DNA of 64,000 nt from Cytophagales bacterium (GTDB taxonomy: Bacteria > Bacteroidota > Bacteroidia > Cytophagales > 172606-1): assembly GCA_030446715.1 (NCBI GenBank), contig JAUJMU010000004.1:443036-507035 (forward strand). The letters run 5' to 3'. The position numbers and the translations under genes are program-made. The notes under the pieces were generated by a model. The model saw only the letters and a list, made by a program, of their open reading frames with translations. It was not told the DNA's origin and made no database searches. Below, one piece after another: positions 18,342 to 28,359 of the stretch. Position 1 is the first letter of the stretch. Each line of letters starts with the position of its first letter.

Positions 18342-18446
18342 TTACTCCTGATTGTCTGAACGTGCCTTATCATGTCGCATCCCTTTATACCAGTAATAAG
18401 AGTAATACAGAATCAGTACAAGGGCCAGACCCAGATAAAAATCCAT
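18342..18446 (-). CDS. Very small membrane protein (34 aa)
   Basis: MDFYLGLALVLILYYSYYWY followed by KGMRHDKARSDNQE and TAA. One membrane helix and a charged cytoplasmic tail, as in many short bacterial membrane proteins. Too short for certainty and no family known. Confidence 0.4.
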   Translation of the reverse strand: MDFYLGLALVLILYYSYYWYKGMRHDKARSDNQE

Positions 18447-18544
18447 TTGATGATCCTTTAATCTTCATACCCATTTTTTCGGCTTGGTAACTGATCAGCC
18501 CGTAATGATTTACCTGTGCCCTGTTCCTTTACATTGACGGCCCG

Positions 18545-18800
18545 TGCCGATGGGGGCTCCATACCCGGATTGTACGGGTTGCGCCAGCGCCGGCAGAGCC
18601 CCGCCTTCTTTGGTCAGTACCACGCCGGTCCGAAACTTGACCACGCGCAGATTCAGGCCTTTTCCTTCATCGACGGCCGCTTCCCATTGCTGCGTACAGG
18701 TAGCCAGAAAATCGGTAGCGGGGGCACTTTGCTCAGTCAGCGCCTCATCGCCCCGGTTACCATAGTAGACTGTCCCGTCCTGAAAAAACCTTACAATTTT
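18545..18800 (-). pseudogene. TIGR01777-type epimerase (YfcH-like), internal fragment
   Basis: YYGNRGDEALTEQSAPATDF, LATCTQQWEAAVDEGK, LRVVKFRTGVVLTKEGGALP and GAPIGTGRQ match the central NAD(P)-epimerase segment of TIGR01777 proteins (YYG active-site tyrosine, RTG-VL-EGGAL). Neither terminus is present. The 5' side joins the IS5-type element at about 18830. Confidence 0.7.
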
Positions 18801-18830
18801 TGACGCTAATCCTGATTTTGGTCTTAGAGT

Positions 18831-19714
18831 GTGTTTGAATTTAATTGGGTGTTCTTGCCAAAATGATGTCAATAAAGGCTAATTGCATGAAAGCCAGGAA
18901 ATTCTACTGTTTTCTCAAAGTCCCGGCTGAGCCTGCGGAAGAAATTGAACCAACCGAAGGATCGTTCTACTTGCCATCTTCCGGTTTGAGGACAAAACCT
19001 TGAGCCGACTCAGGCTTCTGGAACTTTCCAGTGGTAGTAGTCAGCACAAGTGGTAAAATCGCCTTTGTACGCCTTGTCGGCCCGGATCAGAGCAGCCGGT
19101 CAGTAGCCTTATAGTTGCCAAAGCAGTTCAATACCTTCTTGTCCGTCCTGCTTGTTGGCCGCTGATACGTGCAGGGCTAAAGGCAGCCCAGCGAATCAAC
19201 GGCAGTGCCTTTTTCTGCCGTTGACCTTCTTACCCCCATCAATGCCCGTGTCTAAACTGATCAGACTGCCCTTCCTGACGCTTTGCGAATCGGCAGCCGA
19301 TGCTTTGAGGTCTGCCTTGTCTTTGCCGCTCTTGTTCAACCAGTAAGCTTAACACTGCCGACCATACTCCGTTCTGTTGCCACTTGCGGAAGTAGTAATA
19401 CAAACTCGGCCAGCCTGGATATACACAAGGACTTTCTTCAGATTACGCCACTGAGTGCCCGTTCTGGTGATCTTCAAAATCCCATTGACCACTGCTCTTA
19501 AACTGTGCTTACGCTTTCTGCCGTTGTCAATTGTTTTTTTCAATAACTTCCATTGGGAATTGGTCTGGGGTAAACCGTTCACGTTTGAACCTGAGCTTAA
19601 CTACTACCATAACTAACCTGAGATTTGATAACCACAAGTTAGGACCAATTCCTTTTCAATGCTCAACCCCTTGTCAGTTTCGCAATTTGCCCCCTCTCAG
19701 ATTTTAAACACACT
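18831..19714 (-). mobile_element. IS5-family element
   Basis: About 884 bp bounded by TTAGAGTGTGTTTGAA on the left and its inverse TTTAAACACACTCTTAA on the right, a common IS5-type end in Bacteroidota. It separates the epimerase fragment from an IS3-type element. The transposase within is heavily frameshifted. Confidence 0.75.
18860..19582 (-). pseudogene. IS5-family transposase, multiply frameshifted
   Basis: Recognisable blocks in order: SQWKLLKKTIDNGRKRKHSL, RAVVNGILKITRTGTQWRNL, then in other frames YYYFRKWQQNGVW, ADSQSVRKGSLISLDTGIDG (first Asp of DDE), RADKAYKGDF, GRWQVERSFGWFNFFRRLSR (Glu) and FEKTV. At least five frame changes are needed. Near 19000 a short stretch after HWKV is missing rather than inserted. 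Confidence 0.75.
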
Positions 19715-20171
19715 CTTAATCCTAAAACTACTTTACAAATCTTGAAATACACGCTATGCCTATTATGCGGTGGAAATGTGGGTAACTCTGGTTATATATC
19801 CCTGTTGGAACAGACTGCCATCAGGTCTCTTCTGCCACCATGTTTTCGCAGGAGCTGACTTAGGGTAGTGCTTCCAACGCTTTTTAATTCTCCGCTGCGT
19901 TGGTGAGCCTGCTCGGATGAGATAATCCAGACTGGCGTGCGGCCTGATTGTAATGGTGCTACCGTTTCTGATTGTAAATGGCAATGATTCTGGCGATCTC
20001 CTTTTCGGCATCATCTGGTGATTCTGGTAGATCCTGTTGGGGGAGAACTCATTTTTTACGGTTCCGTTTACCCGCTCAGCCTGCGGATTATCGTAGGGAC
20101 TACCCGTCCAGAGTCATGCTGATGGCAATGTTCTCTACCTCCGATAAGCTCACGTAATCCGAGCAGCAGTC

Positions 20172-20200
20172 AGACCTGACGATGGCTCGACATCGGGTCT
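20172..20200. repeat. Micro-palindrome insert, AGACC/GGTCT type
   Basis: 29 bp on the plus strand: AGACC, bulge TGA, stem CGATG, loop GCTCGA, stem CATCG, GGTCT. It lies between RGIQ and CCSDYVSL of transposase B and adds about 10 codons in frame. Confidence 0.7.
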
Positions 20201-20396
20201 GCTGAATGCCCCTATCGGAATGATGGATGAGAATATAAGATGACTCCCGTTTCCGAACGGCAATCGCCATTTTCAGGGCTTTCATACACCCTACTGCCTC
20301 CAGCGTCGGGTAAAGTGCATAGCCGGGTACTTTTCTCGAATACGCATCGGTAATCAAACTCAGGTAGCTGAATCCCTGCTGGGTTCTGATGTAAGT

Positions 20397-20426
20397 GGAC
20401 CCGATGCTCACGCACGTGGCAGGTCC
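20397..20426. repeat. Micro-palindrome insert, GGACC/GGTCC type
   Basis: 30 bp on the plus strand: GGACC, bulge CGA, TGC-t-CACG, CA, CGTG-GCA, GGTCC. It lies between WVSD(I) and TYIRTQQ of transposase B, directly at the first catalytic Asp block, and shifts the frame. Confidence 0.75.
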
Positions 20427-20761
20427 ATGTCACTCACCCACAGCTGCTCTGGACCATCTACCACCAGGTCTTTGATCAAGTCGGGGTACTTCTTAAGCCA
20501 GTGGTGAGAATTAGTAGTTTTCACCATCTGTTTGCGCCTGCGGATGAGCAGGCCGTGGAAGCCAGAAGATCAAAGAGTTGATCCCGGCCCATTTTATATC
20601 CCGTGCCCTTTTAGCTCCGGCTCAAGCAGATAGAACAGCTTTCTGGTCCCGATCAAAGGCATGTCTTTGCGAATTTTATGGACCAGAGCAAGTACCACCA
20701 TATCGGCGATACTGGTCTTTTTCTCGTGAGCCACTGCTTCGTAGTAAGCCTGACGGGTGAG

Positions 20762-20778
20762 TGGACCATAACGGTCCA
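20762..20778. repeat. Micro-palindrome insert, short form TGGACC/GGTCCA
   Basis: TGGACC-ATAAC-GGTCCA, a perfect 6-bp hairpin with a 5-nt loop, between CALF and TRQAYYEA of transposase B. It adds about 17 nt and shifts the frame. Confidence 0.65.
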
Positions 20779-20834
20779 TTCAAACAGTGCACAAAGACGC
20801 TCCAGGCTTACTGTAGGATGACTTTGCCTCATAA

Positions 20835-20852
20835 GGGAGCGTATGTGCTCCC
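20835..20852. repeat. Micro-palindrome GGGAGC/GCTCCC
   Basis: GGGAGC-GTATGT-GCTCCC, a perfect 6-bp hairpin at the degraded orfA/orfB junction of transposase B. Its arms match the hairpins in the two IS110 elements (22491-22510 and 34323-34342). That it is an insert is inferred from those; no uninterrupted copy is available. Confidence 0.5.
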
Positions 20853-22334
20853 GTTTGACTGTTGGTACCACGCTCCACCGGATCTTGATCCTAAATTCTT
20901 CTTCGGCTACCTGGATCATAGTCTGAAGACCACTGATTTTCAGTTCGGCCTCGGCCAGGGCTTTGGTGAGTGCTTTTAGTTGCCGGTTTGGCGAGTCGCT
21001 GGGGTTACTGGTTGGCATAGTGGGTTCTGGCTCATCAGGAATAGTGTCCGCTAAGTTGGGCAGACAAATGCTCTCCATCCAGTTTTTGAGTGTATTCCGG
21101 TTCAGACCGTATTTCCGGCAAGCCGCCCTGATGCCGATCAGCCCTTTGGTGACCTCATAGACAATCTTTTGCTTTTTCAGCCTCGCTCCTGCGTTTGTAG
21201 GGCTCCCTGACTTGTAATCTTTCGCTTACTGCTTTTCTGATTTTTACTTTTTCTGCCATCCTGCTGAGCTTTGCTGTAAAGCTATTTTCTATACAACAAG
21301 CAGCTAAGTAATTGACAACGAAGCTTTTGAAAACAATCTGGTTAATTCATCCTGATTTAAGTTCAAGGCCTCCATGCGTCTTTGCACTTGCCGTAATCCG
21401 GCTTCCCTGTTTTTTGGTTATTTTCTTTAATCTGACTTTTCTTATAGGGCTCGGCTTTCGTAATCATATTCCAGATAATGACGGCCAGCTTTCGGGCAGT
21501 GGCAGTTATGGCGGCCACTCTGCCCTTTTTACAGGCAATTCTTTTAAAGAAAGGAGTACGCTCATGATTCTTTTGATTGCCAATCAGTTAGCTGCCTGCC
21601 TTAAGGCAGTAGCTATATAGGATTTACCCGAGGGAGTGCGATGACTGATGATGCGCCCGCCACTGATTTTATTGTTGGGAACCAACCGCAGCCAGCTGGC
21701 AAAACTTTTAGCGGATGCGAACTTATGGATATCCTTTCCGGATGACGTGGTAGTCAACAGGCAAAGAACGGTACTGTGACTGATGCCTGCTATGGCAGAA
21801 AGATCGGTTTGGAAGTACTGCCAGGCAAAATCGGAAACGTTAAAAGCTGGGGGTATGCTTGCTGCTCTTTTTCTTATTTTCTTTTCTTGCTTCCTGGGCT
21901 GGTTCGGCAACGGGCTCTTCTGGAGCACCTCTTAGTAAAGCCTGTTCAATCACCTTATCACACTCAACAGGGCTTTCTGGCAGAGCTTGTAAAAATCAGG
22001 GCTGCCTGCAATTCAAATAACAACTCCTGCCTCCACCAGCCGTGCAGGGATTGGGCGATTTCCTCTTTGGATTTTTTCATTCGTACGTCCACCAAAGAGG
22101 CTAAGTAATGCGGATCCCGGTTTCCCGCTAGAATTGCGTCTATAATGGCAAGCCCGGATTTGCCGGTAATGTCACGGATGGCTGCATCGAGCCTGATGTT
22201 CATTAGCCAGAAGTGCTTCTGCATTTTATGCGTATAGGTAGCCAGCTGTTCAATCAGGTGTTGGCGATGATAGTAGTAGGTACGAAACTCCTGCAGGGTA
22301 TCGCTCAGCAGAAAACTACCTGACAATAAGCCAG

Positions 22335-22362
22335 TAGACCTGATGCTGCGCATCATGGTCTA
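22335..22362. repeat. Micro-palindrome insert, TAGACC/GGTCTA type, in IS110 A
   Basis: 28 bp on the coding (minus) strand: TAGACC, ATGATGCGCAGCAT, CA, GGTCTA. It interrupts the transposase between WIQKL and GLLSGSF. Its core is shared over 16 nt with the insert in IS110 B at 34755-34783, where the outermost pair is C-G instead of T-A. Confidence 0.8.
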
Positions 22363-22490
22363 TCAGTTTTTGAATCCACATACAATCAATGACATCGGTT
22401 TTACGTCCTTGCATATTCCTGGTCTGGCTACCGCCGGCCAATAGCATTTCAAATCCAGCTTCTTGCAAGGCATTGAAGAGCGTTTGCCGG

Positions 22491-22510
22491 ATGGAGCATT
22501 TTCGCTCCAT
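22491..22510. repeat. Micro-palindrome insert, ATGGAGC/GCTCCAT type, in IS110 A
   Basis: ATGGAGC-ATTTTC-GCTCCAT (20 bp), inserted at the STGSY|WQTLFN junction of the transposase and shifting the frame. The arms are identical to those of the hairpin at 34323-34342 in IS110 B. Confidence 0.8.
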
Positions 22511-22720
22511 AGCTACCGGTGCTTTCCATAGCCACGGAAGTAATCCCGTACTCACGCAGATGCACAATAAGCTGCTCATGATCCTGGGTGTACACGCCAA
22601 AGGACCGGACATTTTCCTTGTTTTGATCTACCGCTACCATGGCTGCGGGAGCCCACATCAATGCCGGCGGCATGAGGATTAACGACTGGAAGGGCGGGGG
22701 CTTGCTTTCTCATACTGCTT

Positions 22721-23116
22721 GCTTTCTCATACTGTTTGAAGATTATAGCGATGAAATAGCTTCAGGGAATGTATGGATGAATAAGATTTTTCTATTCGGG
22801 ATTCTCAAAGGAGATCACCAGTCAATTCAACAAATGCCTCTGCAGTGAACAAAGGCCGTATACATTCCAGCCCAGATTTGGGGAAGGACTTTTAAGTACC
22901 ATTAAGTTGATGAGCTTATCGCTGAAGCAGTGACAAGATAAGTAAAGTGTTTAAGCCGCTATTGCCCTGTTGTCATTCCTATTCAATAGCGCCAGCGCAA
23001 TCCTGTGATTTTAGGACGGGACGTTTATCGGGACGGGACACTTATCCGTTCCAAACGGAGCGCTCAATTATCCGGTACTAATGCCCAAATCAGTTGGTTT
23101 TCCTGCCCGCCGTGAA
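22721..23116. other. Gene-free stretch
   Basis: About 400 bp with no gene. It contains a short imperfect direct repeat (GGACGGGACGTTTATC, then GGACGGGACACTTATC) at about 23018-23048. Confidence 0.4.
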
Positions 23117-23983
23117 TCAGGGTTTTTCGCCCACCCCAACTACCATTTCGCAGGGCCCTGTAAAGCCATTTTCTCCTTCAAACTTTATCAGTTCCCTTTC
23201 AATTTCTTCCCAAACTGATTCTTTTTCCTGGTCTGATAAAGCACTCATCATCTGATGCAATGCGCCGAAAGATTCTTTTTCAAACCGGATGCATTCTCTT
23301 GCCGATGGCAACCGTAAAGGAGAATCTATCCGCTCCACTTTCAGCTTGGTAAAGCCAGCCTGGGCAAAGGTTTTCTCAAGGATGCCTTCCGCCCCTAAGC
23401 TGAAGGGGCCCGGCTGACCAGGCAAGGGCGGGGGTAAACCGGCACGTTTGCGGATGACCGAAACGGGAATGGAGAAGAATTGATTTTTGTCAGGGGTTGA
23501 ATACACAATGGCCGCTACTTCTCCGCCTGTTTTCAGCACCCGCCGCATTTCCCTCAGGGCTTGCTGCTGGTCGGGAAAATAGATAAGCCCGACCCGCGAA
23601 ATAACCGCATCAAATGTTTCATCTTCCAGCGTGAGATTTTCCCCATCCATTACTTTTGTCTGAATGTTGCCTACGCCTGCCTGCCTGGCCATCTGCTCAG
23701 CAAATGCCAGGATATTGGATGAAATATCAGTGGCCAGCACTGACCCGGAAGGGCCCGCTCTTCCTGCTGCGGTAACCGATTGCCCGCCGGCACCGGCAGC
23801 AATGTCCAATACGCGGTGCCCCGTAGCAATGCCGGCCATGTCCAGCATTCGCTCAGTTGCTTTCCCCAGCCATTGATTCAGCGTAGGGCTCCAGCGGTAC
23901 CAGGCTTCGGCCGCGGACTGCCACTGTTCGCGGGTGGTGTTCTTGTATTTGACCGGGTCAAACTGGATAGGGGTAGTTTCCAT
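23117..23983 (-). CDS. Class I SAM-dependent methyltransferase
   Basis: 288 residues, Methyltransf_11/UbiE-like fold. Motif I is HRVLDIAAGAGGQSVTAAGR (about 57-76), the acidic end of strand 2 is VLATDIS, then QTKVMDGENLTLEDETFDAV (motifs II/III) and LREMRRVLKTGGEVAAIVYS (post-motif). The substrate cannot be read from sequence; small-molecule or quinone methylation is typical. It is intact and ends about 300 bp before the haloperoxidase-like gene on the same strand. Confidence 0.88.
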   Translation of the reverse strand: METTPIQFDPVKYKNTTREQWQSAAEAWYRWSPTLNQWLGKATERMLDMAGIATGHRVLDIAAGAGGQSVTAAGRAGPSGSVLATDISSNILAFAEQMARQAGVGNIQTKVMDGENLTLEDETFDAVISRVGLIYFPDQQQALREMRRVLKTGGEVAAIVYSTPDKNQFFSIPVSVIRKRAGLPPPLPGQPGPFSLGAEGILEKTFAQAGFTKLKVERIDSPLRLPSARECIRFEKESFGALHQMMSALSDQEKESVWEEIERELIKFEGENGFTGPCEMVVGVGEKP

Positions 23984-24288
23984 CTTTTTCGGATTAGCAG
24001 AAGTGGGAATTGAATGGAAGGGGAATACTGTTTATTTGAATTATTTGCCAAAAGGGGACACTTACCTCCGTAAGTTCCTCTCAGACCTAGCCCGTTCCCC
24101 AGGCCTGGATTATCTGTCGTTCTGGCGGGTATCCAGCAAGTTTTAAACAACTATGCACATCATCACTTTTATATTCAATGGCAAAGTGAACAATGCGCGC
24201 TGTACCGACCGCGTAAACATTACCATGGCCTTTATTGATTTCCAATCAATTCAAAGTGTCGGACCATGATATACTGGCGGAATGAACT
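23984..24288. other. Gene-free stretch
   Basis: About 300 bp between two minus-strand genes. No supported frame; it should contain the methyltransferase promoter. Confidence 0.4.
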
Positions 24289-25644
24289 CTATTGCTCCGG
24301 CGTTAAATCGATGTTAGCTGCCTGGTCACCTAATTGTTTGCCCATTTTCCGGGTGATGTCCATGGTAAACTGGTAGTGTATGCCTGCGTAGACCCTGGAC
24401 ATAGCCGCCTCTTTGTCCAGTTCGGTAATAGAAGCATACTTCCGGGGAGCCGATCCCCTCCCCACATAGGTGTTGTCAGTTACCGGAATGTCACCAAACT
24501 CCCTTATCAGCACCTGCATGACAGGACTGTATATGCCGGCAAGTCCGGAAGGATACTCAGGGTAAGGAGGGTTGGCTAAATAGGATTGCCATTTTTGATC
24601 AATGTGTTGTTGGATATAAGTCACCGGACGAAGCAGGTTATACCGGTATTTCTCCCTGAATATAACAATAAGACCGTCTCTCATGGCTATCCCGGTTTTA
24701 GCGTACACTCCGGCCGCCTGCCCAAGCTTTGCTTGCTTGCTTTCCAGTACTCCGGTTACAACAGAGAGAAGATGCCCGGGGAGCGGAACTCCTATGCCTG
24801 CTCCGCCCACATCAGCCCACCAGTCAGCAATTGCTTTTTGCTCAGATGTTAAGGTTTTTCCAATCTCGTATACTTCCTTTGCCGCCTGATAGAAGGGAGA
24901 AGACTCGTCTTCTGAATAAGGAAAAGGCAATGGGGGGGCAGTGGCTGTTAAGCTATACTCCAGAAAAGGTCTTGCGTCTTTCAGGAAAGGTCCTGCCGGG
25001 TTGGCAAAGGCAGGAGGGGTGCGTACCCAGGCGCCCGGAAATTGAGGAAGTGTATACCCCTGGCTGGAAAGGTTGAAGTTATCGGTCGTGGACCAATTGT
25101 AAACAGCCGTGGCAACTGAACGGCCAAAGGCTTGCGAACGGGCAATAACCGCATCGGAAGTGCTTAATTTAAACCGGTTGTTATTGGCATTTTCCATTGA
25201 ATCAATACGGGCTTTATCCGCATCGGTCAGGCCAACCAAAAACTGCTTAAACATGCTGGCCAGGGCAGCATTGGCACTGGCGCCCCACAGGTACTCCCGG
25301 TACATTTCCGGCCGGGGCATTGCGGGCATCTGGTAGAGACGGGAAGCTAAACTCACGGCGCCTTTACTGCCGGGACGTACGGCTTCATAGAGGCCTACCC
25401 CTATATACCCGAAGTTTCTGATGTTGAGTAAGGCTGCGGGCTGGGGGGTGGTACGCAGTTGAATCCGTGCCATCATTTTATACCAGTCATACACAACATC
25501 AGCACTCTCCTGGGTGTGTTTTGGCGGATGGTTGACTATTTCCTCTAACGGCTTTAGTTCCTCACAACTGTAGAGAAAACCGAAAAGGAAAAGCACCCAC
25601 AGACGGGTCGCTTTCAGGCTGCTGCAAATAGATAGTGGTTTCAT
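24289..25644 (-). CDS. Vanadium-haloperoxidase/PAP2-like lipoprotein
   Basis: 451 residues. A lipoprotein signal is at the N-terminus (LWVLFLFGFLYSCEEL, lipobox LYSC). The vanadium haloperoxidase/PAP2 superfamily motifs are in order: FREKYRYNLLRPVTYIQ (Lys/Arg anchoring the phosphate or vanadate), PPYPEYPSGLAGIYS and SRVYAGIHYQFTMD (Arg and apical His). The acid-base His of the usual PSGH motif is Leu here, which may lower or change activity. It lies 60 bp downstream of the TonB receptor gene, so export and co-expression with it are likely. Confidence 0.85.
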   Translation of the reverse strand: MKPLSICSSLKATRLWVLFLFGFLYSCEELKPLEEIVNHPPKHTQESADVVYDWYKMMARIQLRTTPQPAALLNIRNFGYIGVGLYEAVRPGSKGAVSLASRLYQMPAMPRPEMYREYLWGASANAALASMFKQFLVGLTDADKARIDSMENANNNRFKLSTSDAVIARSQAFGRSVATAVYNWSTTDNFNLSSQGYTLPQFPGAWVRTPPAFANPAGPFLKDARPFLEYSLTATAPPLPFPYSEDESSPFYQAAKEVYEIGKTLTSEQKAIADWWADVGGAGIGVPLPGHLLSVVTGVLESKQAKLGQAAGVYAKTGIAMRDGLIVIFREKYRYNLLRPVTYIQQHIDQKWQSYLANPPYPEYPSGLAGIYSPVMQVLIREFGDIPVTDNTYVGRGSAPRKYASITELDKEAAMSRVYAGIHYQFTMDITRKMGKQLGDQAANIDLTPEQ

Positions 25645-25704
25645 GGCGAATGGGTTATGTGGTGAAATATTAGGGGAATAAGGAACGGGTGATTGGCATT
25701 CTTT

Positions 25705-28135
25705 TCAGTTACCGGCCCGGTGGCGCTCCTCCTCGGATGCAGTCGCGTGTTTTCCGGCCGCTTTCATTTTCTGGTTTCCGAAAGGGTGAGAATAGCTTAG
25801 CTTCAGGTGACGCTGCGAAAATTGATAAATACCGTAGGTGCGGACAGAGAACTCCTTTTGCAAAAAATTCCAATCCATCCAGTCAGCGGAGTTGAACGCA
25901 TCAATAAGTGCCAGCGACAAGCGGCCTCCGTTTCGGGTCAGTTGTTTCTGAAGGGCTACATCCAGCGCTCCTCTGGCCGACCGGTCTTGTTCGCCGTCCT
26001 GAAAGGCAGTCGTGAAATAACCGTTCATCTCCAGTTTCAGTCCGTGTGGAAGGGAAAAGGTTTGCGCCAGGTTGCCCTGCACGTGTGCCTTTGTCAGATA
26101 AACCGGAAATTCCCTGCCTGCACGGTCACTGATGGAGCGGCGCTCGAAGCTGGTACTGAGTTGAATGTCCCACCAGTGAACCGGCCGAAGCGGCAGGGTC
26201 ACCGTAAAGAGCCTGTTTATAGGAGTCAAAGTTGTGCTGTTGGTTGAGCTGCACCCGGTTTTCTATATCTACTATGTTGCGCCATAATATGGCATTCTGC
26301 TCCCGGCTGTAGCGTAGGGTAAACAGGACTGATTTCCAGGAGTACGTCAGGCTAAGTGCATCCGTATAAGCGGGCAGCAGTTTGGGATTGCCCGTAACCA
26401 CCTGGTAAGGATCCAGGAAAATATAATAAGCAGCCAGCTGGCTGTAGCTGGGACGATTGATGCGCCGGTTGTACGCAAACTGCAGTTGCCGGGAGGAATC
26501 AAGCTTGTGCGTAACATACACCGTTGGGAACCATTGGCCGTTTTGCCGCCGGTAATTATTGTTTTTTTCTTGTGCCTCGATCCTGTACATGTTATATTCG
26601 TACCGGAGTCCGGTCTGCAGCAACCACTTTGGGAAAGGGGTTAGGTTAGCCGAAGCGTAGGCAGCGTGCGTCTGCTCGGCTATCTGGTCCAGGGCAACGG
26701 GCACTACCAGTTCTTCCTGCCCTTCAAGAGTGCCGTTTTTCACCAGCAGCCGGTTCTCAAAGCGGGTATGGCTGGTTTTTAACCCCATTTTCAGTTGTTG
26801 TCCCTTACCCGGATTCCAGGTGTAGTCTACTTTACTCGCCCAGATGTGAAAGGGCGTATTTTTATGGACGTCAATGGACCCGGGTTGCAGCCCACCCGTC
26901 TGGCTCTGTATGAAGGTTAGCTGCGTTTGCCCCGGATTGGATAACAGGTAGTAGGCATAATCCGCATCCACACTAATTGCATGCCGGGGATTAAACCGGT
27001 GGGAGAGATTCGCATTGCCGTACACGTAGTTGGTAATTGTTCTGGACCGGACGCTGCTCAAAATGCTGTCCGTCAGGTTGGATCCGGCGTAACTGATGGT
27101 TTTGCTGTCCGAGTCCATACCCCATACGTTGTATCCCCAGTTGCCTATCAGGCCTATGGTGGTTTTGGGGTTCCATTCGTAATCAAGCCCCAGCTGAGCC
27201 GCTCCGTTGCGTTGGATATTGTGATGAATGCGTTGCTGGTTAGATGAAGCATAGGAGACCCCGTCAACAGTAAAACTGCGGTCGTGTTCTAAATATTTGT
27301 TTAAACCCATTCCTTCGAGAATTGCTCCATTTCCGTAGAGATTAATTCTCCCCCGGCGCCAGTTGAAATCAAGGCTGCCTCTCTGGCTGTTGAGCAGACC
27401 ATAACTCCCCGATAAAGCGGCGGTGCCATTAATCCCCTCCTCCGTATTTCGCTTCAGCACAATGTTAATGGCTCCCGCATTTCCTTCTGCATCGTATTGG
27501 GCAGGGGGACTCTGGAGCAGTTCAATCCGGTCAATGCTACCGGCTGACATGCCCCGCAGCCGGCTCATAACCACTTCCATAGAGGCATGGGTAGGTTTGC
27601 CGTTGAGGAGTACCAACACGCCGTTTTTCCCGTTCATGATAAGGGTTCCCCTTGCCTCATCAACCGTAAGCCCCGGAGACCGCTTCAACACTTCCCAGGC
27701 TGTACTGCCCACAAGCACAGCGCTGCCGGATACGTTTATGACTACCCGGTCAATTTTTTGTTCGTAGAGCAGTTTTTTAGCCTGCACTACTACTTCGCCG
27801 AGTTGGTGTTGATCTTCTTTGAGTTGAATGGGGCCTAGCTGCAGGGCTTTACCGGCTACTTGTAAGGGAATTTGATGAGGGAGATAGCTTACCATCGATA
27901 CCGAAAGCAGGTAGCGGCCAGGGTTGACTTTGTCTACCACAAACCCGCCCGTTTCGCTGGCAACCACTCCCTTTACCAGGGAAGAATCATCCGCTGACAG
28001 GAGGATTATATTGGCAAAAGGCAAGGCCATGCCCTTGCCATCCTGTACCTGCCCACTGATAGGATGCTGACCGAAAGCAGCCGGAGAGAAGGTTAGTGAA
28101 AGAACGAAGAAGAGCTGTAAGCAGAAGGTTTTCAT
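25705..28135 (-). pseudogene. TonB-dependent receptor/OMP barrel, one frameshift
   Basis: The 669-codon first part has a signal peptide (MKTFCLQLFFVLSLTFSPAA), a carboxypeptidase-regulatory-like domain (ISGQVQDGKGMALPFANIIL), a plug (LGEVVVQAKKLLYEQKIDRV, DRIELLQSPPAQYDAEGNAG) and barrel strands of the OMP_b-brl_3 type. A single indel near 26240 (NFDSYK...) switches to TPINRLFTVTLPLRPVHWWD and the remaining ~170 codons to 25705. Apart from that one base the gene is whole, about 810 residues, so a sequencing error is possible. It lies directly downstream of an HTCS regulator. Confidence 0.82.
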
Positions 28136-28359
28136 GTTTAGTGCGATAAGGATTCAACCTCTCGAAAAAGGAGATGACCCAAACTTAAGCTTGCTGTCCC
28201 TCTTATCGTTAGCACAAACAAACCACACGTTTACAAATATGGACCATGGTCTGTTTTTGTAAATAAATGGAACAGAATTGTAAGGGGTTTGGCTACCAAC
28301 AGGCGAACCGGGTAGCCTGTACTTGCTCTACCTGGGAATAAGAAGTTTAATTTTAAAAA

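Larger units (their letters stand above)
19763..21261 (-). pseudogene. IS3-type transposase B (orfA/orfB remnants)
   Basis: orfA: MAEKVKIRKAVSERLQVREP, frame change, KQKIVYEVTKGLIGIRAACR, KYGLNRNTLKNWM, LTKALAEAELKISGLQTMIQ. orfB: HPTVSLERLCALF, then TRQAYYEAVAHEKKTSIADM, LVHKIRKDMPLIGTRKLFYL, QLWVSD, TYIRTQQGFSYLSLITDAYS (Asp), [11 protein letters not shown] (Asp), CCSDYVSLSEVENIAISMTL, then PYDNPQAERVNGTVKNEF (Glu). Small palindromes break it between CALF and TRQ, between VSD and TYI, and between RGIQ and CCSD. An extra G breaks it before PYDN. Confidence 0.8.
19745..21290 (-). mobile_element. IS3-type element B with several hairpin inserts
   Basis: orfA plus orfB arrangement on the minus strand, distinct from the IS3 copies at 13 and 56 kb. 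Ends were not resolved; limits are set by the neighbouring IS5 and IS110 elements. It carries four short palindromes (20172-20200, 20397-20426, 20762-20778, 20835-20852). Confidence 0.7.
21304..22713 (-). pseudogene. IS110-family transposase A, frameshifted
   Basis: Starts MRKQAPALPVVNPHAAGIDV (DEDD-domain Asp in IDVGS) at 22713. Then MVAVDQNKENVRSFGVYTQD, VAMESTGSY, an insert at 22491-22510, TLFNALQEAGFEMLLAGGSQ, RKTDVIDCMWIQKL, an insert at 22335-22362, and GLLSGSFLLSDTLQEFRTYY. The C-terminal transposase_20 part has FNVSDFAWQYFQTDLSAIAG, SAKSFASWLRLVPNNKISGG and SYIATALRQAAN. It reaches EALNLNQDELTRLFSKASLS and TAG at 21306-21304. Several single-base indels add to the two palindromes. Confidence 0.85.
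21304..22720 (-). mobile_element. IS110-family element A
   Basis: The limits are those of the transposase gene; IS110 elements lack clear terminal inverted repeats and I could not fix the ends or a bridge-RNA region. A 12-bp direct repeat TTTCTCATACTG (two copies) overlaps the start. Confidence 0.6.

Noticed and set aside
18088..18351. 87-codon plus-strand frame
   Set aside because: Low-complexity, Cys/His/Pro-scattered sequence with no helix or strand pattern typical of coding DNA.
19005..19025. CTGGAAAGTTCCAG palindrome in the IS5 transposase
   Set aside because: The flanking homology (HWKV...PESAQGF) suggests a small deletion created the palindrome rather than an insertion.
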